In this document: piece after piece, positions 7,743-16,981 of the stretch
Numbering within the stretch: position 1 is the stretch's first letter
How the letters are laid out: every line of letters starts with the position of its first letter
Assembly (NCBI GenBank): GCA_963824905.1
Contig: CAWGRH010000027.1
Location: 372,001 to 436,000 of the forward strand
DNA length: 64,000 nt
Reading direction: 5' to 3'
Origin: JAJPKK01 sp963824905
GTDB lineage: Bacteria > Pseudomonadota > Alphaproteobacteria > Rhizobiales > Xanthobacteraceae
The notes under the pieces: model-generated
Told to the model about the DNA's origin: nothing
Seen by the model: the letters and a program-made list of their open reading frames with translations, nothing else
Database searches by the model: none
Program-made: the position numbers and the translations under genes

Positions 7743-8291
7743 TCAACTGAACGTGCCGACGCTCTTGCGCGGCTGGCCACCGACCGGAGCCGGCGCGCTT
7801 CCCTGCCAACCCGCGGCCCGACGGCGCTGCGCCGCTTCACGGATCGCTTCGATCGACATCCGCAGCGCTGCCGACTTCTGCGCCGACACCACCGGCCGCA
7901 CCTCCCGTGCCGGGGCCTTGGTGACCTTGACCGAAACCGGCTCGGGCTTCGCCGCCGCGCGCTTGCGCCGCGCTGAAACCACCTGCGCCATGGTCGCGAG
8001 CGCCTTGGTGGCGGCCTCCGCGGTCACGTCACCGGCAGCTTCGCCGGCGAGATCGACCCGCACCGCGCCCGTCGTGAGCGAGCGCAGGTAGCCGGGGCTC
8101 ATGCAGTAGCGCGCGAGCGCCCACTGCAAATGCTCCTTGTTGATGTCCGGCATCGCCTCGTAGATATCGGGGGCGATGCCGATCTTGAGCGGACGGCGAC
8201 GGGCCTCCACCGTGAAGAACGTGGACGGGAACCGTTCGGCCAACAAGGATACGGTCGCCAAAACCGCGGCCTTGCGCTTGCGGGATGTCAT
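7743..8291 (-). CDS. ProQ/FinO-domain RNA-binding protein
   Basis: The 182-residue product starts MTSRKRKAAVLATVSLLAER and contains the ProQ/FinO core: RFPSTFFTVEARRRPLKIGI, DINKEHLQWALARYCMSPGY and LTTGAVRVDLAGE. These proteins bind structured 3' ends of mRNAs and small RNAs and act as RNA chaperones. A basic, Ala/Lys-rich C-terminal tail follows the domain, as in longer ProQ proteins. The ATG at 8291 is chosen because the domain begins just inside it and AAGGGCAG precedes it. Its RNA targets cannot be told from the sequence. Confidence 0.85.
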   Translation of the reverse strand: MTSRKRKAAVLATVSLLAERFPSTFFTVEARRRPLKIGIAPDIYEAMPDINKEHLQWALARYCMSPGYLRSLTTGAVRVDLAGEAAGDVTAEAATKALATMAQVVSARRKRAAAKPEPVSVKVTKAPAREVRPVVSAQKSAALRMSIEAIREAAQRRRAAGWQGSAPAPVGGQPRKSVGTFS

Positions 8292-9112
8292 GACGCTGCC
8301 CTTTGTGACGTTTTCTCTGTCCGACCAACGCGGCTTTTGCCGTCGCTGAAACTTATCTGGAGAACCTTTCGACCACGCCAATCGTCATGGGCAATTTTGA
8401 GCGTGCCCGTTGACGATCACTTTCCCGTCATTGCAGGAATCCCACGGCGCAGATGCGCAAAGGCCGATGACCGGAGCACGAAAAGCCGGTCGCGGCCGCC
8501 AGCGGCGCCACATCCGGTTCCCTTCACTCCGTCCTTCATGCTCATTCACCCCACTCCGCAGGAAGCAATTTACCTTCCGTTCACCTTTGTCTTCTGAGTA
8601 CGAAGCGAGGTTCAAAGTCGCTATGCAAAAAGTGACGCGAAAGGCCCGATGTGACGGATTCTCCTTCACTCCCAGGCCTTCGCTGCGGTAACCGGCGACG
8701 CCACGCTGCTGCGAATCGGACGGCGCGGGATTGCCCAGCACCCGACATCCATACCTGCCCAGGCGCGGCGCCCCGCCATGACAATTGCCCGCGCGGCCGA
8801 TCGCCTCGCGCGGCCCGGGGACGCGCCTCGCCTTCACGCGGAGACGCCGACGGAGAAGACCAAGCTCGAATCGGATGGTTAACGCGGCTGCCAGTCCGCG
8901 GTATTCAGCGATGGGGAAAATTTGTCGCCGGGGATGAGACCGCAACCCGACCGCAACTTGCCGGTGTGTCGCCGAGGACGTTTTGGCCGCTTTGCCATGA
9001 AACGACGGAACAGGATGTTCGGGCAGATTTGTCCGCGGCTCGAATCACGGCGCCTGGACGCGACAGGCGGGATGTGGTGTTGCCGGCGCGAATCCGCGCG
9101 CGGAGATCCGAC
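8292..9112. other. Long intergenic stretch without a supported gene
   Basis: About 820 bp between the divergent ProQ-domain and hydrolase genes. Open frames exist on both strands, but their compositions are arginine-rich noise and none has a convincing ribosome site or domain. I see no repeat, hairpin with a T-tract or recognisable operator. Promoters for both flanking genes must lie here. Confidence 0.5.
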
Positions 9113-10096
9113 ATGACAAGTCTGCTCGCCCGGGCGAGCGCATTCGGCATACGCGTTCTACGAATCGGCAGCCCCTATGTCAGCGAGGCGGCCCTCGCCC
9201 GCCATATCGAGCACAATCGCATCGGCCCGGTGCCTCCTCCGCGGGCGATGCGGCGCCGGCTCGATGTCTCGTCACGCCTTTTCCGCGGACGCGAAGTCTT
9301 CACCGTCGGCCCCAAGCCTGGCGCGCACCGCAACAACCAGGCCGGTCAGACGGGCCAGGTGCTCTATCTCCATGGCGGCGCCTTCGTGGAGGGCATCTTC
9401 TGGTGGCACTGGTACTTCATCGCCCGGATGGTCGAACGGCTGGGAATGACATTCACGGTACCACTCTATCCGCTCGCGCCCGAGCATGACGCCGCGACGA
9501 TCGGCGCCTTCACCCTCGATCTCTATCGCAAGCTCCTCGCCGACCGCCCCGAGCCATTGGTGGTCATGGGTGATTCGGCCGGAGGCGGCCTCACCGTTGC
9601 GCTGATCCAGCAAGCGGTCGCTTCCGGACTGAGGGCCCCGGCGGCGCAGATTTTGATGTCGCCATGGCTCGATCTCACCATGACCGACCCCGCCCAGGAA
9701 GCGCTCATCGGGGTCGATCCACTGCTGTCGCGGGCGGGACCGGAGGCCGCAGGGCGCTGGTATGCGGGCTCCTGGCCAACCACGGATCCCCGCGTAAGCC
9801 CGATGTTCGGCGACATTGCTGCACTGCCGCGGACCCTCCTCATCTGCGGCACCCATGACATCCTGGTGACGGACGCCCGGCGTTTCAGGGCGTTGGCGGA
9901 CGCGGCCGGCGTTCCCGTCGAGTATCACGAGGAGGAAGGGCTCATTCACGCCTATCCGCTCCTGTTCTTCCCGGAATCGCGCAAGGCGCGGGACCGGATC
10001 ACGCATTTCGTGAACGGGGCGGTGCGCGAAGCCGCCGGCACACGTGATGGACGCAAAATCCCCGCGGCCGGCGACGGAGCCTACGCGTCGAGCTGA
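9113..10096 (+). CDS. Alpha/beta hydrolase fold-3 (HSL-like) esterase
   Basis: A 327-residue hydrolase of the hormone-sensitive-lipase type. It has the oxyanion motif HGGAF (in LYLHGGAFVEGIFWWHWYF), the nucleophile elbow GDSAGGG, the acidic residue in GTHDILVTDARRF and the histidine in EEGLIHAYPLLF. Such enzymes cleave short to medium acyl esters in the cytoplasm. The ATG at 9113 with GGAG upstream is preferred; the open frame extends far upstream but in non-coding-like sequence. It stands alone between divergent neighbours. The substrate is unknown. Confidence 0.88.
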   Translation: MTSLLARASAFGIRVLRIGSPYVSEAALARHIEHNRIGPVPPPRAMRRRLDVSSRLFRGREVFTVGPKPGAHRNNQAGQTGQVLYLHGGAFVEGIFWWHWYFIARMVERLGMTFTVPLYPLAPEHDAATIGAFTLDLYRKLLADRPEPLVVMGDSAGGGLTVALIQQAVASGLRAPAAQILMSPWLDLTMTDPAQEALIGVDPLLSRAGPEAAGRWYAGSWPTTDPRVSPMFGDIAALPRTLLICGTHDILVTDARRFRALADAAGVPVEYHEEEGLIHAYPLLFFPESRKARDRITHFVNGAVREAAGTRDGRKIPAAGDGAYASS

Positions 10097-10307
10097 AGCA
10101 ACGCCGCGGCGCAGCGCTTTCGGAGCGGCGCAGACCGGCTCTTCCGGCGCGCACCATCAGCATCGTGCGATGCGCAAAAATCGAGGGCTCGCAACGAAAA
10201 TCCCTGATGTCAGGCCCGGCTGAGATTTGGGCCACGCGGAGCTTATGCCTGTGACGTGCCGGGGCGAGCACATCGCACGGGGCGGCCCGTGCACATCTGC
10301 CCTCCCC

Positions 10308-11465
10308 TCAAGGAATCGACGCCGCCGAGGCCCCTGGCGCCGGCTCGGATGTCGGCTTCAAGTTCAGGACGTTGAACGCCTTCACCGGCCTGCTGAAGCC
10401 TTTGAGGGTCAGTTCATCGGTGAATTCGATGTCGGCATGGGTCTCGGCGGCGCTGCGGACGCTGATGTCGACGAGTATCTGCCCGTCCTTGGCCTCGTTG
10501 CACAGCCGCGCGGCGAGGTTCGCCACCTTGCCCGTCACCGAATACTGCAGGCGCCCCGCATATCCGATCGTGCCGAGCGTCGCATAGCCGTGCGCAATGC
10601 CGATGCCGAAGCCGATGTCGTGGCCAGAGCCTCTCCATTTCTGCGCAAGCTTCGCGACCTCATCCCGCATCTCGACCGCCATGTGCACCGCGCGGAGCGA
10701 CGGATCGGCGCACGGCATCGGATCATTGAAGACGGCGAGAAGCCCGTCGCCGGTGAAACGCTCCACCGTTCCCTCGTATTTGTCGGTGAGGGCTCCCAGG
10801 GTCTTGTGGTACTCGCGCAGCACCAGCATCAGCTCCTCGGGTTCCGCGAGTTCGGAAAACGCACTGAACCCGCGCATGTCGCAGAACAGGACGGCAACGG
10901 CGCGCCGGTGGCTCTCGAGCAGGTTCTCGCGACCGGAGGTGACCACGAGCCGCGCGATCTGCGGCGGCAGAAAACGCTTGAGCCGCGCGATACGCTCGAT
11001 TTCGGCGACCTGCTCGCCGACACGCCGCTCCAGAGTGCGATTCCATTCGGCGAGATCGGCTGCCTGCGCGACGGTCCGATCATGCAGGGCCTTAAGCCGC
11101 AGCACCGAGCGCACGCGCGCCACCAGCGCCGCCTGATCGAGGGGCTTGGTGAGATATTCGTCGGCTCCCGCCTCGAGCCCGGCGACGACATCCCGCGTAT
11201 CGGCTTTCGCCGTGACCAGGATGATCGCCATGAAAGGAAGCGTCGGATCGTTCTTCAACAGGCGGCAGACGTCGAAGCCGTTCATCTTGGGCATCATCAC
11301 GTCGAGCAGCACGAGATCCGGTAGCAGGGACTTGGCCGCGGCGAGCGCCTGCTCGCCGTCTGCAGCCTGGGCGAGCTCGTAGCCGTGGAGGGCGAGACGC
11401 GTCGCCAGGATGTCACGGTTGGTCGGATTGTCGTCGACGATCAGAATGCGTGCCGGGTCGTGCAT
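10308..11465 (-). CDS. Response-regulator receiver fused to class III nucleotide cyclase (1)
   Basis: About 385 residues: a receiver domain (ILIVDDNPTNRDIL, phospho-acceptor in VLLDVMMPKMNG, lysine in YLTKPLDQ), a helical linker, then a class III cyclase domain. The metal-binding aspartates sit in VLFCDMRGFSAF and FTGDGLLAVF, and the Asn/Arg pair in KVANLAARLC. The position that normally holds the adenine-selecting lysine reads Arg (VERFTGDG) and the partner Asp position reads Gln (LQYSVTG), so the nucleotide used is uncertain. The ATG at 11465 matches the start of the paralog at 15621 (both MHDP). A TTG at 11487-11489 overlaps the stop of the preceding regulator and is an alternative. It is the last gene of the kinase-regulator-cyclase operon. 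Confidence 0.85.
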   Translation of the reverse strand: MHDPARILIVDDNPTNRDILATRLALHGYELAQAADGEQALAAAKSLLPDLVLLDVMMPKMNGFDVCRLLKNDPTLPFMAIILVTAKADTRDVVAGLEAGADEYLTKPLDQAALVARVRSVLRLKALHDRTVAQAADLAEWNRTLERRVGEQVAEIERIARLKRFLPPQIARLVVTSGRENLLESHRRAVAVLFCDMRGFSAFSELAEPEELMLVLREYHKTLGALTDKYEGTVERFTGDGLLAVFNDPMPCADPSLRAVHMAVEMRDEVAKLAQKWRGSGHDIGFGIGIAHGYATLGTIGYAGRLQYSVTGKVANLAARLCNEAKDGQILVDISVRSAAETHADIEFTDELTLKGFSRPVKAFNVLNLKPTSEPAPGASAASIP

Positions 11466-11485
11466 CGCTTGGGCCGAATGCGAAT

Positions 11486-11851
11486 TCAACCGGCAAATTG
11501 ACGAATCTTGTCGAGCAGCGCCCTCGGACTGAAGGGTTTCGCGACATAGGCGTCGCAGCCGGCGGTCCGCGCCTTGGCCTCGTCGCCGCTCAAGGCGTAG
11601 GACGTCACCACGATGATCGGGATGTGCTTGAGAGTCGGATCGGCCTTGATCCTCCGCGTCGCCTCGTATCCGTCGAGAAGCGGAAGCTGAATGTCCATCA
11701 GGATCACGTCGGGACGATGCTCGGCGGCCGCCGGCAGCGCCTCTTCGCCGTTATCGACCTCGACGACCTCGAATCCGGCGTGCGTGAGAAGATCGCGCAG
11801 GATCTGCCGGTTGTCGTCCTGATCCTCCACCACAAGAATACGTTTCGTCAT
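11486..11851 (-). CDS. Single-domain response regulator, DivK/CheY-like
   Basis: A 121-residue stand-alone receiver with all phosphorylation residues: acidic pair in ILVVEDQDDNR, acceptor Asp in VILMDIQLPLLDG, Thr/Ser in VVTSYAL and lysine in YVAKPFS. Its ATG overlaps the stop of the kinase gene (ATGA), so translation is coupled and the kinase is the likely phosphodonor. It lacks an output domain. It probably acts by protein contact, possibly on the cyclase encoded next. DivK itself is the nearest named relative in sequence style, but I do not claim orthology. Confidence 0.9.
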   Translation of the reverse strand: MTKRILVVEDQDDNRQILRDLLTHAGFEVVEVDNGEEALPAAAEHRPDVILMDIQLPLLDGYEATRRIKADPTLKHIPIIVVTSYALSGDEAKARTAGCDAYVAKPFSPRALLDKIRQFAG

Positions 11852-14253
11852 GCGTGCCCCGCCTGCTGCTCGACTTTAATCGGTACGTCGATGAAAAAAG
11901 TGGACCCATTGCCCGGTTCGGACGACACCCAGATGCGGCCGCCGTGCAGACCGACGATGCGCTTGGCGATCGACAGTCCGAGCCCGGTCCCGCCCTTCAC
12001 CTTGGTCGAGGAGCTGTCCGCCTGCTGGAACTCCTCGAAAATCTTCACCTGATCGGACGAGCTGATGCCCGGCCCGGTATCCCGCACCGACAGCGTGTAA
12101 TGCCCGTTGCTGGCGGCCGCCCTGATCACCACTTCGCCCTCGTCGGTGAACTTGATGGCGTTGCCGACGAGGTTGAGCATCACCTGGGTGAGCCTGCGCT
12201 CGTCGCCACGGGCCACCGGGAGGTCGTCTGGCAGCTCGATCTTGAGCGCGAGGTGCTTCTCCTCGGCCAACGGCTCGACCAGCGTGAAAACATTGTGGAC
12301 GACGTCCCTGATCGAATAATCCTCGAGCGACAGCTTGAGCTGGCCGGCCTCGATCTTCGACAGGTCGAGTACGTCGTTGATCAGCCCCAGCAGGTGCTTG
12401 CCGTTGCTCTGCACGCGCTCGAGCACGCTTCGCATTCGTTCCGGCACGTCGCCGTAAATGTTGTCCAGTATGAGCTCGGTATATCCGAGGATCGCGTTGA
12501 GCGGCGTGCGCAACTCGTGGCTCATATTGGCGAGGAACTGGGACTTGTGCTGGCTCGCGACCTCGAGCTCCTGGCCCTTGACCTGGATTTCGTTGAACAG
12601 ACGGGCGTTCTGGATCGCCAGCACCGACTGTGCCGCGAAGGTCTGCAACAGGTCGATCGTGCTCTGGGGAAATTCGCCTGCCGCTTTCCGGCGCACCACG
12701 AGGGCGCCGACGATGCGGTCGGCACCGAGAAGCGGAATGAATATCCGCGCGAGGTACCCGGCATCCACCACGATCTTCTGCAGCGAGTCGGTCTGCGGCA
12801 ACACCGACGAATTGCGCAGGTCGGCATCCTGGACCGGCTGGCGCAACGCGGTCGCCCGCGCCAGCCAGTCGGAGAGCTCGTCATGGTACTGCTGGAACGC
12901 GCCGATCAGCTCTTCGCTCATGCCGTAATTGGCGCGAACCTTGAATTCGCCGGCGGCCTCGTCGAAGACGAAGATGGTGCCGGCGTCGGTCGACGACAAC
13001 TGGACGGCCTTGGCGACGATCGTGTCGAGCACCGTCTGCAGGTCGAGGGTTGAGTTCACCGCCTGGCTGACCTCGCCGAGCGCGCGCAGCTCCTCGACCG
13101 ATTGCGCGAGCTCGCGGGTGCGCAGCCCCACCTTGCGCTCGAGGCCCGAATAGGACTCCTGCAAGCGGCTCGCCATGTCGTTGAACTGATCGGCCAAACC
13201 TTCGAGCTCGTCGCCGGTCTTGATCGAGATGCGCTGGCCGAGGTCGCCGCCGCCGATGCGCTGGGCGCCGGCCCGCAGCATCTGAATCGGGACCACCATG
13301 CGGCGGGCGAGGAGGAGCCCGGAGAGAAAGGCGAGCATCAGCCCACCGAGCATGATGAGGCCGGACCGCTGGATCGAATTGTAGAGGGAGGCATAGGCCT
13401 CTTCCACAGGCAGCTCGACGAAGACCAGCCAGCCCAGCGGCGACACCGGCGCGTAGGCGCTGAGCACCTTGCCGCCGTGAAGATCCACCGCCTCCTGCAC
13501 CGGACCGGCATGCCCGGAGCGCGCCGCCGCGACCTGGGCGAGCCTCGTCATGTCGGTGTTGCGCAGCACGAGGCTGATGTCCGGATGCGCGATCAGCCGG
13601 CCGTCGCTGTCGACCACATAGGCGACACCGCGCTCGCCGACCTTGATCTGCGAGACCACGTCCCAGATCAGCTTGAGATTGACCTCGGCGACGCTCACGC
13701 CGGCGTCGCGACGGGTGCCGGCGAGGGAGAGCGTCATGTAAGGCTCGGACTCGCGGCGGAAGTAGACCGGGCCGTAATAGACCTTCTTCGCCACGGCCTC
13801 GGTGAATTTCGGAGCCTGCGAGTAGTCGGTCTGCGCAGCGCCGAGGTCCATGACGAGACGCGAAACGCGCAGCTGCTCCTTACCGGTGGGATCGAGCTGC
13901 GCGAGCTCGGTGATCGCCGGCACCTGGCGCAGCAGCCGCAGGCCGTCGAATCGCCGCTGCTCGATCGTGCTCGCCGACCAGGTAAGCTGCGTGGTCCAGC
14001 CGATCTGATTTTCGATCTCCTTGATGAAGTGCGCGATCTTTTCCGCCGCGCCCTCCGCCTGCTCGCGCTGAATGCGGATCAGCGCGTCGGTGTGCTCGCG
14101 GTAGGAGAACACGATCTCGAACAGACCGTTGCTGAGCAGCGCGACGCAGACGACCGCAAGAAAGAGACCGACATACTTGCGGAACAGCGGCCCGCTGAAC
14201 TGGCGCCATCCGCGCTGTCCGGCCGACGGCGCCGGGATGGTCCCGTCACTCAT
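11848..14253 (-). CDS. Membrane sensor histidine kinase (Cache-HAMP-GAF-HisKA-HATPase)
   Basis: About 801 residues. A first membrane helix (YVGLFLAVVCVALLSNGLFE) is followed by a periplasmic Cache-type sensor of about 230 residues, a second helix (LIMLGGLMLAFLSGLLLA) and HAMP (VVPIQMLRAGAQRIGGGDLG). Then come a coiled coil, a GAF domain (TLDLQTVLDTIVAKAVQLSS), the phospho-acceptor box NMSHELRTPLNAILGY, and the ATP site with NLVGNAIKF, DTGPGI and GGTGLGLSIAK. All catalytic boxes are intact. It is the first gene of a coupled operon with the receiver and the cyclase. The ATG at 14253 is used; a TTG at 14289 would add 12 residues and neither has a strong ribosome site. The ligand is unknown; Cache domains often bind small metabolites. 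Confidence 0.9.
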   Translation of the reverse strand: MSDGTIPAPSAGQRGWRQFSGPLFRKYVGLFLAVVCVALLSNGLFEIVFSYREHTDALIRIQREQAEGAAEKIAHFIKEIENQIGWTTQLTWSASTIEQRRFDGLRLLRQVPAITELAQLDPTGKEQLRVSRLVMDLGAAQTDYSQAPKFTEAVAKKVYYGPVYFRRESEPYMTLSLAGTRRDAGVSVAEVNLKLIWDVVSQIKVGERGVAYVVDSDGRLIAHPDISLVLRNTDMTRLAQVAAARSGHAGPVQEAVDLHGGKVLSAYAPVSPLGWLVFVELPVEEAYASLYNSIQRSGLIMLGGLMLAFLSGLLLARRMVVPIQMLRAGAQRIGGGDLGQRISIKTGDELEGLADQFNDMASRLQESYSGLERKVGLRTRELAQSVEELRALGEVSQAVNSTLDLQTVLDTIVAKAVQLSSTDAGTIFVFDEAAGEFKVRANYGMSEELIGAFQQYHDELSDWLARATALRQPVQDADLRNSSVLPQTDSLQKIVVDAGYLARIFIPLLGADRIVGALVVRRKAAGEFPQSTIDLLQTFAAQSVLAIQNARLFNEIQVKGQELEVASQHKSQFLANMSHELRTPLNAILGYTELILDNIYGDVPERMRSVLERVQSNGKHLLGLINDVLDLSKIEAGQLKLSLEDYSIRDVVHNVFTLVEPLAEEKHLALKIELPDDLPVARGDERRLTQVMLNLVGNAIKFTDEGEVVIRAAASNGHYTLSVRDTGPGISSSDQVKIFEEFQQADSSSTKVKGGTGLGLSIAKRIVGLHGGRIWVSSEPGNGSTFFIDVPIKVEQQAGHA

Positions 14254-14505
14254 CGCCGAACTCGTCGCCGTGGTTCTCTCGACGCTCAATGATCATCCGT
14301 CGCTCGGTTAAGAACGCCTTACACCAGTATAGCGAACCCCGCGGTTAATTTTACAATCGGCGTCGAAATCGCACGCCAAGCTCACAACGGGTTTGGTGAC
14401 GAACGATACGACGCAACGCGCCAGGGTTCAATTCTTTGAAATCGCTGGTTTTCAACCCTTCTGGTGCGGCACCGGCCGGCGTCCGGCTTCGGCACTGCAA
14501 CGGCC

Positions 14506-15621
14506 TCAAGGCTTGATGCTCGTTATGTTAAATGCCTTCACCGGCCGGGCAAAGCCCTTAAGGGAGAACTCTCCCAAGGCCACCGCATCGACCCGCGATT
14601 CCACCGCACTGCAAACGCTGATGTCGACGACGATCTGCCCGCTTTCCGCCCTGTCGCAAAGTCTCGAAGCGAGATTTGCCACCTTTCCCAACACTGAATA
14701 CTGGAAGCGGCCTTCGTATCCGATGGTACCAAGCGTCGCATAGCCGTGGGCGATGCCGATGCCGAAGCCGATGTCGTGCCCCAGCCGGCTCCACTTCGCC
14801 GCCAGCGTGGCGAGCTCGCTGCGCATCTCGACCGCCATCTGCACGGCGCGCAGCGACGGCTCTTCGCATGGGACAGGGTCGTTGAAGATGACAAGGAGGC
14901 CGTCGCCGGTGAAGCTGTCGACCGTCCCCTCGTACTTTTCGACCATCTTTCCGAGCGCGTCATGATACTCGCGCAGCACAATGATGACCTCCTCCGGCTC
15001 GGCAAGCTCGGAGAAGGCGCTGAAGCCGCGCAGATCGCAGAACAGCACGGTCACGGCGCGCCGGTGGCTAGCGAGGATGCGCTCCTCACCCCCGGATACC
15101 ACGAGGCTCGCCACCTGCCGGGGCAGGAATTGCGTCAACCGGCCGACGCGCCGGATTTCGTCGACCTGGTCCACCACCCGCTGTTCCAGGCTTTCGTTCC
15201 ACCGGGCGAGGTCGGCGGCCTGCGCGCTCGCTTGGTCATGGAGCGCCTTGAGGCGCAGCACCGACCTCACCCTCGCCACCAGCGCCGCCTGATCGACGGG
15301 CTTCGTCAGGTATTCGTCGGCCCCGGCATCGAGCCCGGTGATGATGTCCTTGGAGTCCGCCTTTGCGGTCACCAGGATGATCGGCATGAAAGGGAGGCTC
15401 GAGTCACCCTTCAGCCGGCGGCATACGTCGATACCGTTGAGCTTCGGCATCATCACATCCAGCAGTATCAGATCGGGCAGGAGTTTTTGCGCTGCCGCAA
15501 GCGCCTCCTCGCCGTCGGCGGCATGGTGCAACTCGTAGCCGTGAGTCGCCAGCCGCACTGCGAGAATGTCGCGATTGGTCGGGTTGTCGTCGACGATCAG
15601 GATGCGCGGCGGATCGTGCAT
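14506..15621 (-). CDS. Response-regulator receiver fused to class III nucleotide cyclase (2)
   Basis: A 371-residue close paralog of the protein at 10308-11465, with the same receiver, linker and cyclase order. The receiver is intact (ILIVDDNPTNRDIL, ILLDVMMPKLNG, YLTKPVDQ). The cyclase keeps the metal aspartates (VLFCDLRGFSAF, FTGDGLLVIF) and the Asn/Arg pair (KVANLASRLC), but the purine-selecting Lys position is Ser (VDSFTGDG) and the Asp partner is Gln (FQYSVLG). It lies 252 bp upstream of the kinase gene on the same strand, so the two cyclases flank the kinase-receiver pair. The ATG at 15621 gives the MHDP start shared with its paralog. Confidence 0.85.
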   Translation of the reverse strand: MHDPPRILIVDDNPTNRDILAVRLATHGYELHHAADGEEALAAAQKLLPDLILLDVMMPKLNGIDVCRRLKGDSSLPFMPIILVTAKADSKDIITGLDAGADEYLTKPVDQAALVARVRSVLRLKALHDQASAQAADLARWNESLEQRVVDQVDEIRRVGRLTQFLPRQVASLVVSGGEERILASHRRAVTVLFCDLRGFSAFSELAEPEEVIIVLREYHDALGKMVEKYEGTVDSFTGDGLLVIFNDPVPCEEPSLRAVQMAVEMRSELATLAAKWSRLGHDIGFGIGIAHGYATLGTIGYEGRFQYSVLGKVANLASRLCDRAESGQIVVDISVCSAVESRVDAVALGEFSLKGFARPVKAFNITSIKP

Positions 15622-15859
15622 GGCCCTGCTGCGGAGCGGAACACTCTTTCTACCCGGTCGAGGTGACAAGGTGGGTGCGCACACTGTAGCATAGGCATCC
15701 GGTGGTCCCGATCGCCATGTCCATGGCGAAAACCGGAAGCGGCCGATCGGCCTGCAGCGCCTCGGCGGTTGACCACGACAGAGGGCCGGGCATCGGGCCG
15801 GCCGGTGACTCCGTTAACTATGAGCACCGACCTGACCTTGAGCGGCGACGAGGCATGAG

Positions 15860-16855
15860 ATGAGACGCCGGGAATTCATCGCGGCGCTGGGAGGTGCGGT
15901 GGCCGCCTGGCCCTCGGTATTGCGGGCCCAGCAAGGCGATCATCGCATCCGCGAGGTCGGAGTTCTTATGTCTGTCGTGCCGGATGATCCGGCCGGCGAC
16001 GCCGACATCGCGGCGTTGCGGCAGGGCCTCGACGACCTCGGCTGGATGGACGGACGGAATGTCCGCCTTCACGTGCGCTGGCCGGGCGGCGACGTCGAGC
16101 GTGTGCGCGCGCTCGCCAAGGATCTCGTCGACCTCAAGCCGGATGTGCTGGTCGCACGGTCGACGCCGACGACAATGGCGCTGCGAAGCGAGACCGACGC
16201 GATCCCGATCGTCTTCGTCAATATCTCCGAGCCGGTCGAGTCCGGCCTCGCCCAGACGCTGGCCCGGCCGGGCGGCAACGTCACCGGCTTCAGCAATTTC
16301 GAGAGCTCGATCGGCGGCAAGTGGCTGCAGCTCCTCAAGGAGGTCGATCCGCGGATCTCTCGCGTCGGCCTGATCTACAATCCCCAGACTGCGCCGTTCG
16401 CGGGGCTTTTCCTGCGTTCGGTGCAATCGGCAGCGCCGCTGCTATCCGTCCAAGCGGTCGGCCTGCAGGTCGAGACGGCGGCGGACATCGAGACGGCACT
16501 GGCGACGTTTGCGCGAGAAGGCGGAGGAAGTCTGGTCGCGATCCCGGACAGCTTCACGACTGAGCATCGCCATTTGATCATCGCGCTGGCGGCGCGTTAC
16601 CGCCTGCCTGCCGTCTACGCGATTTCTTCCGCGACACGAAGCGGCGGCTTGATCTCCTATTCCGTCGACACCCGTGATACCATGCGGCGCGCCGCGGGTT
16701 ACATCGACCGCATCCTCAAGGGGGCGAAGCCCGCCGACCTGCCGGTTCAGCAGCCGACGCAGTTCTCGCTGTCCGTCAACCTCAAGGCGGCAAAGGCGCT
16801 GGGCCTCGAAATCCCGCCGAGCCTCGTCGCCACCGCGGACGAGGTCATCGAGTAG
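15860..16855 (+). CDS. ABC transporter substrate-binding protein (TrpX/pfam04392 type)
   Basis: A 331-residue periplasmic binding protein starting MRRREFIAALGGAVAAWPSV, with a twin-arginine-like lead and a signal peptide ending near the AQ at residue 24. The body has the ABC sub-bind features REVGVLMSV, LRQGLDDLGWMDGRNV, TPTTMALRSETDAIPIVFVN and RPGGNVTGFSNF. Orphan proteins of this kind are very common in Bradyrhizobium and relatives, often without permease genes beside them, as here. The ligand is unknown. Confidence 0.85.
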   Translation: MRRREFIAALGGAVAAWPSVLRAQQGDHRIREVGVLMSVVPDDPAGDADIAALRQGLDDLGWMDGRNVRLHVRWPGGDVERVRALAKDLVDLKPDVLVARSTPTTMALRSETDAIPIVFVNISEPVESGLAQTLARPGGNVTGFSNFESSIGGKWLQLLKEVDPRISRVGLIYNPQTAPFAGLFLRSVQSAAPLLSVQAVGLQVETAADIETALATFAREGGGSLVAIPDSFTTEHRHLIIALAARYRLPAVYAISSATRSGGLISYSVDTRDTMRRAAGYIDRILKGAKPADLPVQQPTQFSLSVNLKAAKALGLEIPPSLVATADEVIE

Positions 16856-16981
16856 TTCTGGCCCGAGCTGGGTGATTTGCATACAAACTCAGTCGGGTTA
16901 GAGTATCGGGGCAACCGCCGGGATTTACGTATTGCAGCAGCAGAAATCATTTTCGAGCCCGGCGCTCCGGGGCGCGCGCCA

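Noticed and set aside
8385..8945. A 186-codon minus-strand frame in the ProQ-hydrolase gap
   Set aside because: Arg-rich, no ribosome site, no recognisable domain.
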